From assembly GCA_973895155.1 (NCBI GenBank), contig OZ316897.1:1178001-1242000 (forward strand): a stretch of DNA of 64,000 nt. Reading direction: 5' to 3'. The first letter of the stretch is position 1. The number at the start of each line of letters is the position of its first letter. The DNA is from Marsupella aquatica (lineage: Eukaryota > Marchantiophyta). The notes under the pieces are model-generated. The model saw nothing but the letters and a program-made list of their open reading frames with translations, was not told the DNA's origin and ran no database searches. The translations under genes and the position numbers were made by a program. Shown piece by piece: positions 27,591-39,908 of the stretch.

Positions 27591-28835
27591 GGTAGACCCC
27601 TGGGATCAAAAGATAAACAACCACGAAGGCGTGGTTCATCTATACCACCTTCACCTGATGTCGATCATACCGAATCTACATCCCATGAAGAGATCTCTAT
27701 CCACTACGCACACACAGGTGCGATGTGGGATAGAAATACTACTTCAATAGATGATGCTTTTGCATTAATGGTTGCAACACATATCACAGACGAAACACCC
27801 GAACCAATATCCATATTAGAATGCCAAAATAGACCAGATTGGCCTGAATGGCAAAAAGCTATAAACGGAGAATTAGATTCCCTACTAAGCAGACACACTT
27901 TTGGCCCAGTCGAGCCAACATCGCAAGACGTACACCTCATTGGCTACAAGTGGACATTCGTCCGCAAAAGAAATGATAAAGGCCAAGTTGTACGCTACAA
28001 AGCACGTCTGGTAGGGAAAGGATTTACCCAACAACCGGGAATTCATTACGATGAAACTTACTCACCGGTTATGGATAGCACAACATTCCAATATCTTGTC
28101 GGATTTGCCATTTTCCATCAACTACAGATGCGACAACTGGATGTTGCAACTGCATATCTATATGGCACTTTAGACACTTGTCTATACATGCGATCACCTC
28201 CAGAGTTGGAGCAACGTCGTCGAGCTTTAGCTCAAGGGGCTAAATCGCATATCCCATATTTACATAAGATTATAACACAATTAACTCAAGTTACACCTCA
28301 TGTGTCACCTACACGTGTAACTTATAATAATGACACCATTGTGTCAATCGTACGGAATACTCACCGTGGACTAGCTATCCGCGTGTTGAAGGCATTATAT
28401 GGCCTGAAACAAAGTGGCAGAGTATGGTATCAAAGATTTACCGATGAAATGATTGCCATGGGTTTTTCCCATGATGCCATTACACCATGTTTATTTATTA
28501 AACATGTGAATGATGAATATGTCATTGTTTCTATTTATATTGATGACTTAAATATATTTGGGACACCCCAACTTACAGAAGATACTATTACCAATCTTAA
28601 ATCCACATTTGAGATGAAAGACCTTAGATATACAAACTTTTGCTTAGGATTACAACTGGAGATCTTACCTACTGGCATGATGCTCCATCAAACAACACAA
28701 ACTGAAAAGATCCTAAAACAGTTCAATATGAACCTAGCACACCCATTAACGTCACCAACGGTTGTACGTTCATTAGAAAACACCACTGGTATTTTTCGCA
28801 AGCGCGAAGAACATGAACCCATATTAGGACCATAA
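27591..28835 (+). pseudogene. Copia reverse transcriptase
   Basis: Contains WQKAINGELDSLL, YKWTFVRKRND, ARLVGKGFTQQPGIHY, LDVATAYLYG, LYGLKQSGRVWY and the catalytic SIYIDDLNIFG. It is closed by an in-frame TAA at 28833-28835, with RNase H continuing in the same frame. Confidence 0.85.
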
Positions 28836-29561
28836 ACTCCATATCTTTCTGCAATAGGAGCATTAATGTATCTAGCAAATCAGACTAGACCAGACATTGC
28901 ATTTGCAGTTAACTTACTAGCGAGACATAGTGCAACTCCCACAGCCAGACACTGGAACGGAGTTAAGCACATATTTAGGTATCTGCGTGGCACCACCGAT
29001 ACAGGGTTATTTTATCCATTCGGTGCAAACCACGAACTCATAGGATACGCGGATGCCGGATATCTTTCCGACACTGACACTGCAAAATCCCAAACCGGAT
29101 ATGTTTTTACTATTGGGGGTACCACTTTTTCTTGGAAAAGCGTGAAACAGACCTTAACAGCAACCTCATCAAATCACTCAGAAATCTTAGCTCTACATGA
29201 GGCTAGTCGTGAAGCCGTTTGGTTACGATCCTTTATAAACCACATCAACACCAAATGCGGCCTACCACCACTAACGAAGCCTACTAACATTTTTGAGGAT
29301 AACGCAACATGTATACAGCAGATCATGAAAGGATTCATCAAAGGCGATCGCGTGAAGCACATAGCTCCAAAAATTTTCTACACTCATGAGTTACATGGAA
29401 AAGAGATCAACATTTTGCAGATTTCAAGTGCAGACAACTGTGCGGATCTCTTCACCAAATCACTACCGCCATCAGTTCACCACCGACACTGCCAGGCGAT
29501 TGGACTACGGAGCGTACGAAGCATGATGACCGTGGAGGCTCCTGCTCCACATGATACTTGA
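28836..29561 (+). pseudogene. Copia RNase H
   Basis: Starts with the RT end (IGALMYLANQTRPDIAFAV) and continues into the Copia RNase H (YADAGYLSDTDTAKSQTGY, SSNHSEILALHEASREAVWL, FEDNATCIQ, KHIAPKIFYTHEL). Natural stop at 29559-29561. Confidence 0.85.
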
Positions 29562-29877
29562 TAATATCGACGACATGATGCTGATGATATGCTGTTGACG
29601 ACTTACTGATGAGACAAATGTTAAAACTAGATTTACTATAGCATCTAACTTTACTTAACATTGACATTTATTACGACGAGGACTGTTAGGCTGCACTCTT
29701 TTTCCTTTAGCACTCATATTTTTCTCTGCTACACTGGTAGAGTTTTTACTAAGCTAGAGTTGATAAAGGTTTTTTAACGAGGCAGTCTACCTCGCTTGTA
29801 CTTATATAATGTATTTCTTATGAACATGATATAATAGGTATAGTCTATGTTGTCTATATAGTTGTCACTATATATCC

Positions 29878-30149
29878 AAAGGGGAGTGTTAGACTCTACC
29901 TTGTAGTCGGATGACCGGACCAGCCGGTCACCAGACATGACTATATGTACCGCCACTGGCTATTCAGAGATTCATTCCATTCGGATCATTACACTTGAAA
30001 AGCAATACATATGTAAAGATTAGAAAAATATCTGCAAGTGAAAGAAGATGCTAAGGAGACATATAAAAGAGCTTTGCCATGGAGTTGTTGGTATTGGCGC
30101 AATCCTGGCCATACAATTGTTGTGGTTGTCTTCTGTAACTTGTGTTACA
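29878..30149 (+). repeat. Polypurine tract and putative 3' LTR of Copia element
   Basis: AAAGGGGAG precedes TGTTAGACTC at 29887. A TATA-like ATATAAAAGAG occurs near 30060. The right end is a guess because there is no second LTR to compare. Confidence 0.45.
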
Positions 30150-31024
30150 CATAAAAATTGGAGAAGCGAGATAGCAACCACCGCATCATAGAGTTTAACC
30201 GAGTGACAGGAAAAATGTGTTTTTTAATTAAATTTTTCAATTTGTAGAGAAATAAGCATTTTCTGTGATTTGTTTACATTCCATTTCAAAACAATAAAAA
30301 GTGTATCCCCATTTTTCTAAATATAAATACAGTTGATTATTTAAAGTTAACTTATTATCTTGGGTAGGTGCAAGAAGGCTAAATTGTAGTTAGGGTAGAC
30401 ATTTATTTGAAATGGTGTGTATGGATAAATCTGACAGTGTAAAAAAACAATATTTTGATAAAGGTCTAAGATTGATTCACATTTTTTTTATGAATTTGGA
30501 AAAGAACTATTTCATCTTCTTGGTAGAATAGGGTATTATATGGGAGACACTCCTTCCCCCTATCATTACATCAAAGATACATTAAAAGGGAAAATTAAAT
30601 TTTAACTTTTTGAGAAAGAAAAAAAAACCAAAACTACAAAATTCCCTTCCCACTAATAAATATATTGTTCAAAATTATCTAAACCCATTTAGATGGAGAG
30701 TATTTCTAATTATACATCTATTTCCTTCCAATAACACAAACCAGTATGTGGGTCCAGTTGGGATTTGCTACCACCATGTCTATCATTGTTTAAGTACCCT
30801 CTCCATTAGAACATTGCCTTATCACAACACTGCCCACAACATTGCCAAAAGAATTACATAGAAATTCATATATATATATTTATTTTAATGTGTCAAGTGA
30901 ACAGTTGCAACCCTTCAATTAATAAATTTTTGATTCATAGAAAGAGTAGGTCAGGTTTCATTTACTTATTCTCTCTTTCCCACATTCATTGATTGATCTT
31001 CAGCATCTTCCTATGCAAATTAAG
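30150..31024. other. AT-rich stretch without recognisable gene
   Basis: Long A/T runs and no exon or repeat that I can support. Confidence 0.5.
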
Positions 31025-31029
31025 GTATG

Positions 31030-31353
31030 TGTGGGGAGAAATTAGATCAGGAAATACACTCCAAACATACACGTGCTCAATAGTTACGTGGTTTGCCTCA
31101 AGGTTGGCTACGTCCACGGGAAGACCAAGCTTTATTAACGGTTATGTGTCTACTCAAGCATCACCATAGCTCCCATCTCTTCAAGCTCTCATCTCTTGCT
31201 ATATCACTGTGTTCTCTCTTGAGAACTCTCTTGTATGTTCTCACACCACATACAAGTTGAAGAGATAAGGACCAATCTCTTCAACTAGGGTTTACTCTAA
31301 CCCTAGTTAACATACTAACCATAGTTCAACCCAAGACTGAGTTAACCTCTACA
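31030..31353 (-). repeat. LTR (3' LTR of the minus-strand Copia)
   Basis: Starts TGTGGGGAGA and ends CTCTACA on the plus strand. Confidence 0.95.
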
Positions 31354-31366
31354 AACTCCCCCTTGA
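31354..31366 (-). other. Polypurine tract of minus-strand Copia
   Basis: On the minus strand CAAGGGGGAGTT abuts the 3' LTR. Confidence 0.75.
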
Positions 31367-31547
31367 CTCACGTCTTGGGAGGGTTCATAACATTGTCTTT
31401 TCCTTACAAGTTCCTCCGCGGGAAGTTCAAGACAGTAGGGCCAAAAGACCCTCCCCCTAATGCAAGGGTTAACTAGAACTAAGCCGTAGCCGATAAGCCA
31501 TCGGATGGAGTACTCATATAGAGACATTTTCTTGGTTAACTCTATAT

Positions 31548-32714
31548 TTACAATATTTGTAAATAATTACAATGCCTTGAAAAACTATTGGAGTCTAATA
31601 CTTTGGTAAAAGCATCCGCTGGATTAAGCTTTCCATCAATCTTGACAAGCTCAAATTCATCATCCGATAATGCCTGTCGAATGAAATGATAGCGGAGATC
31701 AATGTGCTTTACCCTGCCATCTATCACCTGATTCTTGGCAGTGTAAATTGCACTTTGACTGTCACAATGAAGATATGCACACTCTTGTGATAAACCCATC
31801 TCCGTGACAAGCTTTTTCAACCAAATGGTCTCTGATGCTGCTTCTGCTGCTGCTACATACTCGGTATCCATAGTAGACTTTGCAACACACTTTTGGAGAG
31901 TAGACTTCCAACTAATGCATCCACCAGCAAGTGTAAATACATATCCAGTTGTCGATCTCTTCTTATCCAGATCACCTGCGTAGTCTGCATCCACATAACC
32001 TTGAAGCACTTTCATATTGTTTGAACTTGCATCAAACAATAAACCCTTCTTAGTGGAACCTCTGATATAGCGCAAAATCCATTTCACTGCTTCCCAATAA
32101 ACTTTTCCTGAATTTGCCATGTATCTGCTTACCTTGCTAACGGCATAAGCTATGTCTGGTCGGGTGCATACCATGAGATACATTAAACTACCCACAGCAC
32201 TTTCGTAAGGAACTTTGGACATCAAACTTTTTCCTGTCGCATTCGATGGACAAAATGCTGCAGAAATATTGAAATGCCTTGCCAAAGGAACACTCTCAGC
32301 CTTAGCATCTGCCATGTTGAATTTTGAGAGTACCTTCTTTGCATATCTTTTTTGCGTCAGCCAAAGTTTGGCTTTGTTAACATCCCTGACAATCTCCATG
32401 CCTAGGATCCTCTTGGCTGTGCCCAAATCCTTCATCTTAAACTCAAAACTGAGTTGGGCCTTAAGCTTATCAATTTTGCCCCTATCTTGTGCTGCAATGA
32501 GCATGTCATCCACATAAAGTACAAGGATGACAAGCTTAAAACCTGTGTTGTTCGCACGCCTGATGTAAACACATGGATCGTACACGCTTCGCACAAATCC
32601 AAGCGATTTCAAAAATTCATCAAAATGCTTGTTCCATTGCCTTGGGCTCTGCTTTAATCCATACAAGGATTTTAGCAACCTGCATACCAAATTTTCCTTG
32701 CCCTTTTTGCACAA
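31548..32714 (-). pseudogene. Copia RT end and RNase H
   Basis: Minus-strand frame with LLKSLYGLKQSPRQWNKHFD, the catalytic LVLYVDDMLIAA, and the RNase H segments YVDADYAGDLDKKRSTTGY, STMDTEYVAAAEAASETIWL and KHIDLRYHFIRQAL. It overlaps the preceding RT frame by about 95 bp; a one-base frameshift near 32,690 separates them. Confidence 0.88.
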
Positions 32715-33363
32715 AACCCTCTGGTTGTCTCATGTAAATCACCTCATCCAACGATCCATATAAGAATGTCGTGACAACATCCATTTGATCTAAAACTAGA
32801 TCAAATAAAACTACAAGAGCACATAGCAAACGTATTGTTGAATACTTTGCTACGGGTGAAAAAACCTCATTGTAGTCTATACCTTTCTGTTGAGTAAAAC
32901 CCTTGGCTACCAACCGAGCCTTAAATATCTTCTCAGCATCCTCTGTGGGTCCATCTTTCTTCCTATACACCCACTTGCTGTCAACAGCCTGCTTGTCACT
33001 AGGTAGACTTGTGAGTTCCCAAGTCTTGTTATCATGAAGTGATTTCATTTCCATGCGCATCGCCACCTGCCACTGTTGCTTCTCCATAGAAGCTAGGACC
33101 TCTTGAAATGAGGATGGATCTCCATCTTCTATCACCAATGCATCAATAGATTCTTCATCCAAATCCAGATCAGAAGGAAGCCAAGTTCCATACCTTTCCC
33201 GGGCTTGACGTTTTCGAGTTCCTCTTCGCATTGAAGACTCTGGCTGATCTGATTGTGGTGTGCTTTGCCTTACAGTGGTGTCAACATATTCGTTATCTGA
33301 CACATCCTTTCCCCTTATATGCACAATACGTGTTGAACTTGCCAGAGGTGTATTCACCACCAT
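32620..33363 (-). pseudogene. Copia integrase-RT linker and RT start
   Basis: Begins with the hydrophilic linker typical between integrase and RT (STPQSDQPESSMRRGTRKRQ), then WQVAMRMEMKSLHDNKTWEL, SKWVYRKKDG, ARLVAKGFTQQKGIDYNEVF and FLYGSLDEVIYM. It then runs out of frame at the shift shared with the RNase H ORF. Confidence 0.85.
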
Positions 33364-33370
33364 TATCTGA

Positions 33371-35047
33371 TCATAGATGTCTCACATTCTTTGCAGTCTG
33401 TGTCTCAACTTGAGCTACCCATTGTTTGAAGATGGAAAGCACTTCAAACTTATGGGCAATGAAATAAATCCAAACAAACCTTGAGTAATCATTGATATAC
33501 GATACATAGTATTGTTTGCCTGAATGTGAGGAAACCGGAGCAAGACCCCACACATCGGAATGAATATACTCAAGTACAATTTTAGAATGATGAATGGTAG
33601 TCGGAAATGGAGTTCTTGTTTTCTTGCCAACAATGCAATGATCACAAAAACTCAACTTGCATGCTTGCAATCCTGGTAGGAGATGTCGCTTGTGTAGGAT
33701 TTCCAAACTTTTTTCACTCATGTGACCAAGCTGAGCATGCCATAAATTGATTTTCTCCTCCTGAGATGTGACCAAATTGACTTCGGCAAGAAGTGTGGTC
33801 CCTTCCAAGACATAGATGTTTCTTTTCCTCTTGCCAATAAGAACTTCAGTTGATCCATGCGTGACTGTTAACACCCCATCAGTTGCACTCCATTGATAAC
33901 CCTTCGCATCCAAGTAGCCAAGAGAAATCAAATTCTTACACATTTCTGGAATGTGTCTGACATTTGATAGAGTACAGTAGTTGCCATTGGGTAGTTGAAT
34001 CTTTACGGATCCAATCCCTAAAACTTTGCAAGAATGATTATTTCCCATCAAAACAGATCTGTTGATAGGAGTGTAGGATGAGAAAAGTTCACGCATATAG
34101 CACATGTGATACAAGCAAGCGGAATCCAAGATCCATTGACAATCCTCAACTTGGGAAGTGGTACACAATGCAAATCCTTCACTATCATCTTCTCGAACAA
34201 CTACTTGGGCTGAAGAACCGACAACTTCCTTGAATGTGTCTTTGACGCAACAATCCTTCTTCATGTGGCCCACTTTGTCACACTTCCAACACTTTATCTC
34301 ACGAGTAGACTTGGATGGTGATTTGGATTGAGATCTAGATCTGGATCTAAACCTCCTCCTACCAAAAGATCGGTCGTGAAACCTTCCTCGCTCCATGGGA
34401 AGTGGGTAAAACCTTTTGTTTTCATGAGATGGCTCCCTTGATTTGCCTCTTTCTACCAACAGTGTTGTTGATGATGAGGTTGAGATAGGATGAGCTGAAG
34501 AAACCAACTTAGACTGCATGTCATCGGTCAATAGGGCACTCACCACATCATTGTAGGATATAGTTGTCTTATCACGGAATAGAAGAACTCGAGACAAAGA
34601 TTGGTACAAATGTGGTAGTGAGCTCAAGAGTTGTAAGGCTTTCTTTTCTTCGCTCAAATGCTCCCCCAAATTCTCTAGGTCAACCACAAGATCATTGAAC
34701 TGATCGATATGATCTTGAATCTTGACTCCATCAGCCATTTTGAATTGCATGAGCTTCAGGCTTGCATACATTCGGTTTGACATCTCCTTCTTGTAGTACT
34801 TGTTGCGCAATGCTTGAAACAAGTCCGTCACCGTCTGTGTTGCTTTTTCCTCGAACTGCTTCTTCACATTGTTTTTCAGGTACATGCCAACAATACTTAC
34901 CGCTTGATCCTGGAGATCATGCCAATCATCATCTTCCATCTCCTTGGGTTGAGATCTTAGTACCTTGCCTAGGCCCATCGCCCTAAGTGCATCCCTCACG
35001 TTACGTTCCCACATTGTATAGTCCATCCGAACATCAAATTTTTCCAC
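33371..35047 (-). pseudogene. Copia Gag, protease and truncated integrase
   Basis: Gag domain from the start to about residue 190, an Arg/Ser-rich stretch, one zinc knuckle (CWKCDKVGHMKKDC near 255), protease active site WILDSACLYHMC near 310, pre-integrase NLWHAQLGHMSEKSLEIL, CDHCIVGKKTRTPF, and the first half of the integrase core. The ORF stops at a TGA placed just before a SDNGGEY segment (probably an Arg codon changed by C to T). Shortly after that the sequence jumps to the RT linker, so the catalytic Glu and the C-terminal half of integrase are missing. Codons upstream of the annotated GTG start stay open for a while with no clear ATG. Confidence 0.88.
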
Positions 35048-36234
35048 CTCAAACCTTTGACCTCCAATCCTAGTAGTGCCATCGCTGGAATGCCAAATGT
35101 AGTGTGGAGTCGCCTTTCAACAAGAAATAAATGTCGAATGCTCAGATGTGGGGTGTGAAAATAAGGCCAAAATTGAAAGTTGGTGAATTTTGAAACTGAT
35201 CACTCCTATATGTAGCCCACAAGGTAACGCTCCAAATTCTGAAAACGGTTTGTCAAATGGACTCTCGAGTGCCGAGAATTTTTACTCCGACCGGAGGGGG
35301 TAAAAGATAAAATAATTACCCCTCGAGGGAATCTCTTATGCCAAAGATTCCACTAGTATACTTTTTCAGAATTGAACGCACCAATACTTGCCTAGCTTCC
35401 CCAAGTACGCCTCTCCAAAAGTTGAAGTTGATCCGATTTTATTTGCCGCTCGGAATCTTTGACCTTCGATAAAAATTTAAGCCTCTAGAAAAGAATCTTT
35501 TTGAGAAATTTCGTCCGCCCTTGTACAGCCCCTGTGGGGGACTTCACAGGGGGCACTTCCCCCTGCCCGAGCCCTGTCGAGCCCTAAAAGGCCTCCTCGA
35601 AGTTTTCGACATCCTCGCACGTCCGCGGAAGTCGCGACTACTCGCGGTAGAAAGTACCCTGGGCGGATTCACTCAAATTCCCGTCTCAGTTTTTGACGAA
35701 ATCCAATTCTGATTTCAGATTCAGAAACTAGACTTTGAGGGCATCAAGATTGATATAAAGAACTCGCAAAACGGTGGAGTAATGAGGGAGAAACAATTCG
35801 GTGAAAGTGACTGATATTAAGTTATCCGCCATAGCCAAATTTCGAGCTCAAAAAATGAGAATTGAAATTAAGATTGCTTCTCAATCGATTGACAGAATTC
35901 AACGATGTTAATATCGAAACGTCTAGAAAGACAAGGCGCTCAAGCGTATCTCAGTTTCAAGTCCCGATAGAACAATCAAAAAGACTGATCTGAGAAATTG
36001 ACCTTATCTCTTGCCCGATAACGTAAATTGAAAACCGTCACTTACAATTGTTTCTGTTTCTGACCTCAGGCCTTCATTGCTTCACTGAAATGAGCCCCTG
36101 GTTGTGTGCTCCACACTTGTGAGAAGATTGAGTCCGATCTTCTTTCAATAGCTCCACTTTGAAGAGAAAATCATCCGCTATTCGCTTTGCTTGAAGCAAG
36201 TTCTATGGAGTTCCTAATCGACTGAAAAAATCTG

Positions 36235-36248
36235 AGCTCTAATACCAA
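36235..36248 (-). other. Primer-binding site of minus-strand Copia
   Basis: On the minus strand TTGGTATTAGAGC follows the 5' LTR, one mismatch from the initiator Met-tRNA complement TGGTATCAGAGC. Confidence 0.85.
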
Positions 36249-36249
36249 T

Positions 36250-36573
36250 TGTGGGGAGAAATCAGATCAGGAAATACACTCCAAACATACACGTGCTCAA
36301 TAGTTACGTGGTTTGCCTCAAGGTTGGCTACGTCCACGGGAAGACCAAGCTTTATTAACGGTTATGTGTCTACTCAAGCATCACCATAGCTCCCATCTCT
36401 TCAAGCTCTCATCTCTTGCTATATCACTGTGTTCTCTCTTGAGAACTCTCTTGTATGTTCTCACACCACATACAAGTTGAAGAGATAAGGACCAATCTCT
36501 TCAACTAGGGTTTACTCTAACCCTAGTTAACATACTAACCATAGTTCAACCCAAGACTGAGTTAACCTCTACA
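36250..36573 (-). repeat. LTR (5' LTR of the minus-strand Copia)
   Basis: 324 bp, nearly identical to 31030-31353; flanked by the GTATG duplication. Confidence 0.95.
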
Positions 36574-36578
36574 GTATG

Positions 36579-37299
36579 CCCATCAATAATCTTCCAAATG
36601 TCTGAAAATTATGGATGTTGATTGAACATATCATGATGGATGTGTGCCTTGCTCAGTCCAGAAAATATGACTGACTTGATTTTGAATTTGTTTATTGACT
36701 TCATTATTGTTTATGTGGGAGTTGAGAGACAAATGTGGCTTGATTGGTCCTGAACCTTTGGCGGTTATGACTGGATTGACTAACAATGCTCATGGTGGGA
36801 TATTGGTTGGTATTTTGCAGAGCTTCTCAATTTGTTGAGGTTGTTGATAATATTAGAGATGTTGCTAACAAGATATCTGATCGAAAGCTATTTGTGGGGA
36901 GACTTCTTCACAAGCTTTGTGTGATGTGAGTGTAATTATGGATTGCCTGCCTAAATAGGTGTTAATAAACATTGTTTGAGAGTGGACCAAAAATGAACAA
37001 TTCTTTCTTTTGTTGGTCTGAATTTTGTAGATTTGAGGGCTAGTTTCAATTGGATTTGTACCCTCACATTTTCTTCAGGTTCAACCGATAAGAAAGTATC
37101 TTTGCACTAGTCATGCTTCCCTAGAATATACCTTTGTTCTCACCATGAGGCCCCTCAAGAAAGAACTCATTTTTGTTGGCTGCATGCTTTGGGCAGGGAT
37201 ATTAATTAGGACGTAGGAAGATGTGAGGGTTTAGATGAAATAAATGTTCTAGATGAGGAGAATACCCTTCTATAGATGTTTGCACCTCTCAAGAAATTA
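36579..37299. other. Non-coding stretch
   Basis: No supported gene. It is the continuation of the DNA interrupted by the Copia insertion. Confidence 0.45.
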
Positions 37300-37385
37300 T
37301 GAATAAAAAATGTTACAACTTAAGGCATTCTGATACACACATCCGCAAGGGTCGGTGTATTGTTTGACCCCAATTGTGACCTTAA
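37300..37385. repeat. Single dispersed copy of the ~105-bp repeat
   Basis: The stretch from AAAATGTTACAACTTAAGGC through the GGGTCGGTGT block to GTTTGACC matches the three tandem units at 46265-46600, about 9 kb away. It directly borders the foldback element. Confidence 0.75.
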
Positions 37386-37400
37386 CATCAATAAATTGGA

Positions 37401-37924
37401 ACAGCTTTTTATTATACTACCCCCAAAACTGGTAGTTATTAGGATACTGCCCCCAAAACTAATATATTTAGTATACTACCCCCCAAACCGTATCACATCA
37501 CTTTTAACCCGAGTACTTGACCATTGCTGTGTTCCGATTGGCCAAAAAGTAACCATAGCCGATGACCAACCTTACCACAGTATCATCTTCACCCGGGCTC
37601 AAGGTGCAACCGTGTTTGATCAGTGTGTATGGGGTCAAAAGTGCCGCGCTCGCATTGGGGATTGCGGCCTGAAGTGGTTCTGACCCCATACACAGTGATC
37701 GAACACAGTTGCACCTTGGGCCCGGGCGAAGAAGATATTGCAATAAGGTTGACCTTAGGTCATCAACTATGGTTACTTTTTGGCCAATCGGAACACAGCA
37801 GTGATCAAGTACTCGGGTTAAAAGTGATGGGATACGGTTTGGGGGGCAGTATACTAAATATTTTAGTTTTGGGGGCAGTATCTTAATAACTACTAGTTTG
37901 GGGGGTAGTTTAGTAAAAAGCTGT
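37401..37924. mobile_element. 524-bp foldback element with 8-bp TSD
   Basis: The two halves are inverted copies of about 250 bp meeting near 37665. It begins ACAGCTTTTTA and ends AAAAAGCTGT. AAATTGGA occurs at 37393-37400 and 37925-37932. Each arm contains three C5AAA-type subrepeats (ACTGCCCCCAAAACT variants). ORFs in the arms are by-products of the palindrome. Confidence 0.85.
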
Positions 37925-37932
37925 AAATTGGA

Positions 37933-38584
37933 AACATCAATAAATTGCAAACTGTTGTCATTTCAAATAAAATTATCATTTCTATCAGCTGGACTCTAAA
38001 ATTGGCATTACTTGTTTTGTGGGTACAAATAACATTTGAGGAAGGTGATTATTGGGATTAATTTAGGGTTAAGATGGGACAACATTTCCTGGATGGCCAT
38101 AATCATAAAGGTTAGCAAAGTAATTTCATTGTTAATTTACACTCAGGCTGTGTGGTATCTTTCAACTTTTGCTTACAATTTGATTGGCATTTTGGGCTTT
38201 GTTTGCCTATTGTGCCCCCCTTCCAAAATAGTAATTATTTTTTTCTAAATATTTGCAAAAGGCCTGAACAAAGGGGTCAAGGTGTGGCTGGGTTTTAGTC
38301 AACCCATCATTTCTTTGTTAACATGTTTTAGACAAACCCGTACTATCCAATTGCTCACCTGGCCTCCTTAATTTGTGTGTGAGGGCTCTTCCCATCTTTG
38401 CTAGCCTACTACCGCCATCCAATTCAACCATAAAAGAGCTTTGGACGAACGTTTTCTCTAACCTGCTCCCAAAACTGATATACGCAAACAATATCCAGAA
38501 CCAACATTGTACATCTATGGGGGCTTAAATTCTTCAGGGTTCCAAGAACACTAGAGAAAATTAGACTCCATAATCCTATATATA
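37933..38584. other. Non-coding stretch
   Basis: Short frames only; nothing with recognisable protein features. Confidence 0.4.
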
Positions 38585-38587
38585 ACA

Positions 38588-38850
38588 TTGACAAGATGCT
38601 TAGATGGGCTCACAAAACCAGATTATCAGGGTTCTATGATTCCATAGGGGCATCTTGTCAACCTTTGTGTCTATGAGTGATAATCCACTTCATCAAACTA
38701 TGCTCTTTAACACAATTTATAATTTCTATACTTACTTTTGACAAGATGCTTACATGGACTCATAGCACCAAATTTTCCCCGTGCTGCGATTCCATGGGGG
38801 CATGTTGTCAAACCTTTGTGTCGATGGGTGATAATACACACATCAAACTG
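38588..38850. repeat. Diverged tandem pair, each with inverted ends
   Basis: A ~125-bp unit starting TTGACAAGATGCTTA occurs at about 38588 and 38745. Within each unit TTGACAAGATGC is answered about 50 bp later by a GCATCTTGTCAA-type block, so each unit can form a hairpin. Confidence 0.7.
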
Positions 38851-39908
38851 TCGTATGCTAACAAAAGCAAATATCATCGAATATATGCTAAAAACTCGGT
38901 GTTCGTTCCCTTGGAAGAACAAGAATGGAATGAAAAGATGTTTAAAAGTGTTTTGAGTGGTTTAGAGATGGTACTCAACATCTATAAGAAAAATGGGATC
39001 TTAAACAAAACACAGGCAATTAACAAAATAAGAACAAAAGTGACATTTGCTGAACAATAGAATCTTAGAGCTTTTAGAGGTATAGCTTAGCAATATTTAA
39101 CTCTGTCACCATGTCTTAAGAAAGAAGTATGGCATTATTTAAGACGTTGATAAGTTAAACATAACCTTGCCATAACTGCTCTCTAGGTTTCTATCATAAA
39201 TCTAAGTTTAAGAAGTGTTTATGCTCACAAAACCCAAGATAAGTTTCGGATTGTGTGTATAGTAGTGTGTCATTAAAATGCCGGCAACATGTTTCCTTCT
39301 TCAGCGATGCGCAATTCCAAAGGAAAACTAATGCACATTCAGTATACCACAATGGTACTTCAAATCCGTGAATTAAGAATGTCGCTACTTCTTAATCATA
39401 TAGATTTCTATTTCTTGATTTCATGCAATACTTATCTTCCAAAGATAAGTTCTTCATGTAAATACAGAAATGGACAACAAATGTTGTAGTTTGGATTAGG
39501 CACCGACCAACGGATCTTCTAATACATTCCACAAACTGTATTTTTATGGGTTTTACTTCTTACGGTAATTGCAACATGCATTACCATACGAAGGAGGGGT
39601 AGACTCCTAGCACAAGTAATCAAATTCCAAGGTATGCAAATCTTCCTTGCAAAATTGCATTACACGTACAAGGGACAAAACTCCAAGATGAGGAGATGCA
39701 AATAACTATCCACACTGTCTCAAAAGGAGACTGGTATCACAATAAGTACATGAGATCCCCGACGGGCTAAGGAGAATGAAGAGACATGCCTCTTCATTTC
39801 CTAAGTCTAAACTAAGTAAAATAAAAGTCAGATTTGACTAAGAGATAGTCAAATAATCAAAACTAGAATAAACTAAATAAAAATAAGTCTACAAACTAAG
39901 TACTATCC
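38851..39908. other. Non-coding stretch with short unassigned frame
   Basis: A frame ending at 39060 encodes a Lys-rich tail (NEKMFKSVLSGLEMVLNIYK), but I recognise no family and no splice context. The rest is non-coding. Confidence 0.3.

Larger units (their letters stand above)
25185..30149 (+). mobile_element. 5'-truncated Ty1/Copia retrotransposon
   Basis: The Copia order protease-integrase-RT-RNase H is present on the plus strand in one conceptual frame, broken by a MITE and two nonsense codons (TGA 27588-27590, TAA 28833-28835). The 5' LTR and most of gag are absent; the frame closes upstream near 25182. A purine tract at 29878-29886 is followed by TGTTAGACTC, the expected 3' LTR start. 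A TATAAAA box near 30062 and an ACA end near 30149 suggest an LTR of about 260 bp, which cannot be checked because its partner is missing. Confidence 0.8.
31030..36573 (-). mobile_element. Defective but young Ty1/Copia element (Tnt1-like)
   Basis: Two 324-bp LTRs (31030-31353 and 36250-36573) differ at one site that I can see (ATTAGATC / ATCAGATC). A perfect GTATG duplication flanks the element at 31025-31029 and 36574-36578. On the minus strand the order is LTR, initiator-Met-type primer site, gag, protease, partial integrase, RT, RNase H, polypurine tract, LTR. Total 5,544 bp. The integrase is largely deleted and RT carries a frameshift, so the element is not autonomous. Confidence 0.95.

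Noticed and set aside
37360-37950. ORFs of 87-148 codons on both strands
   Set aside because: They lie in the inverted arms of the foldback element and mirror each other; no domain or start context.
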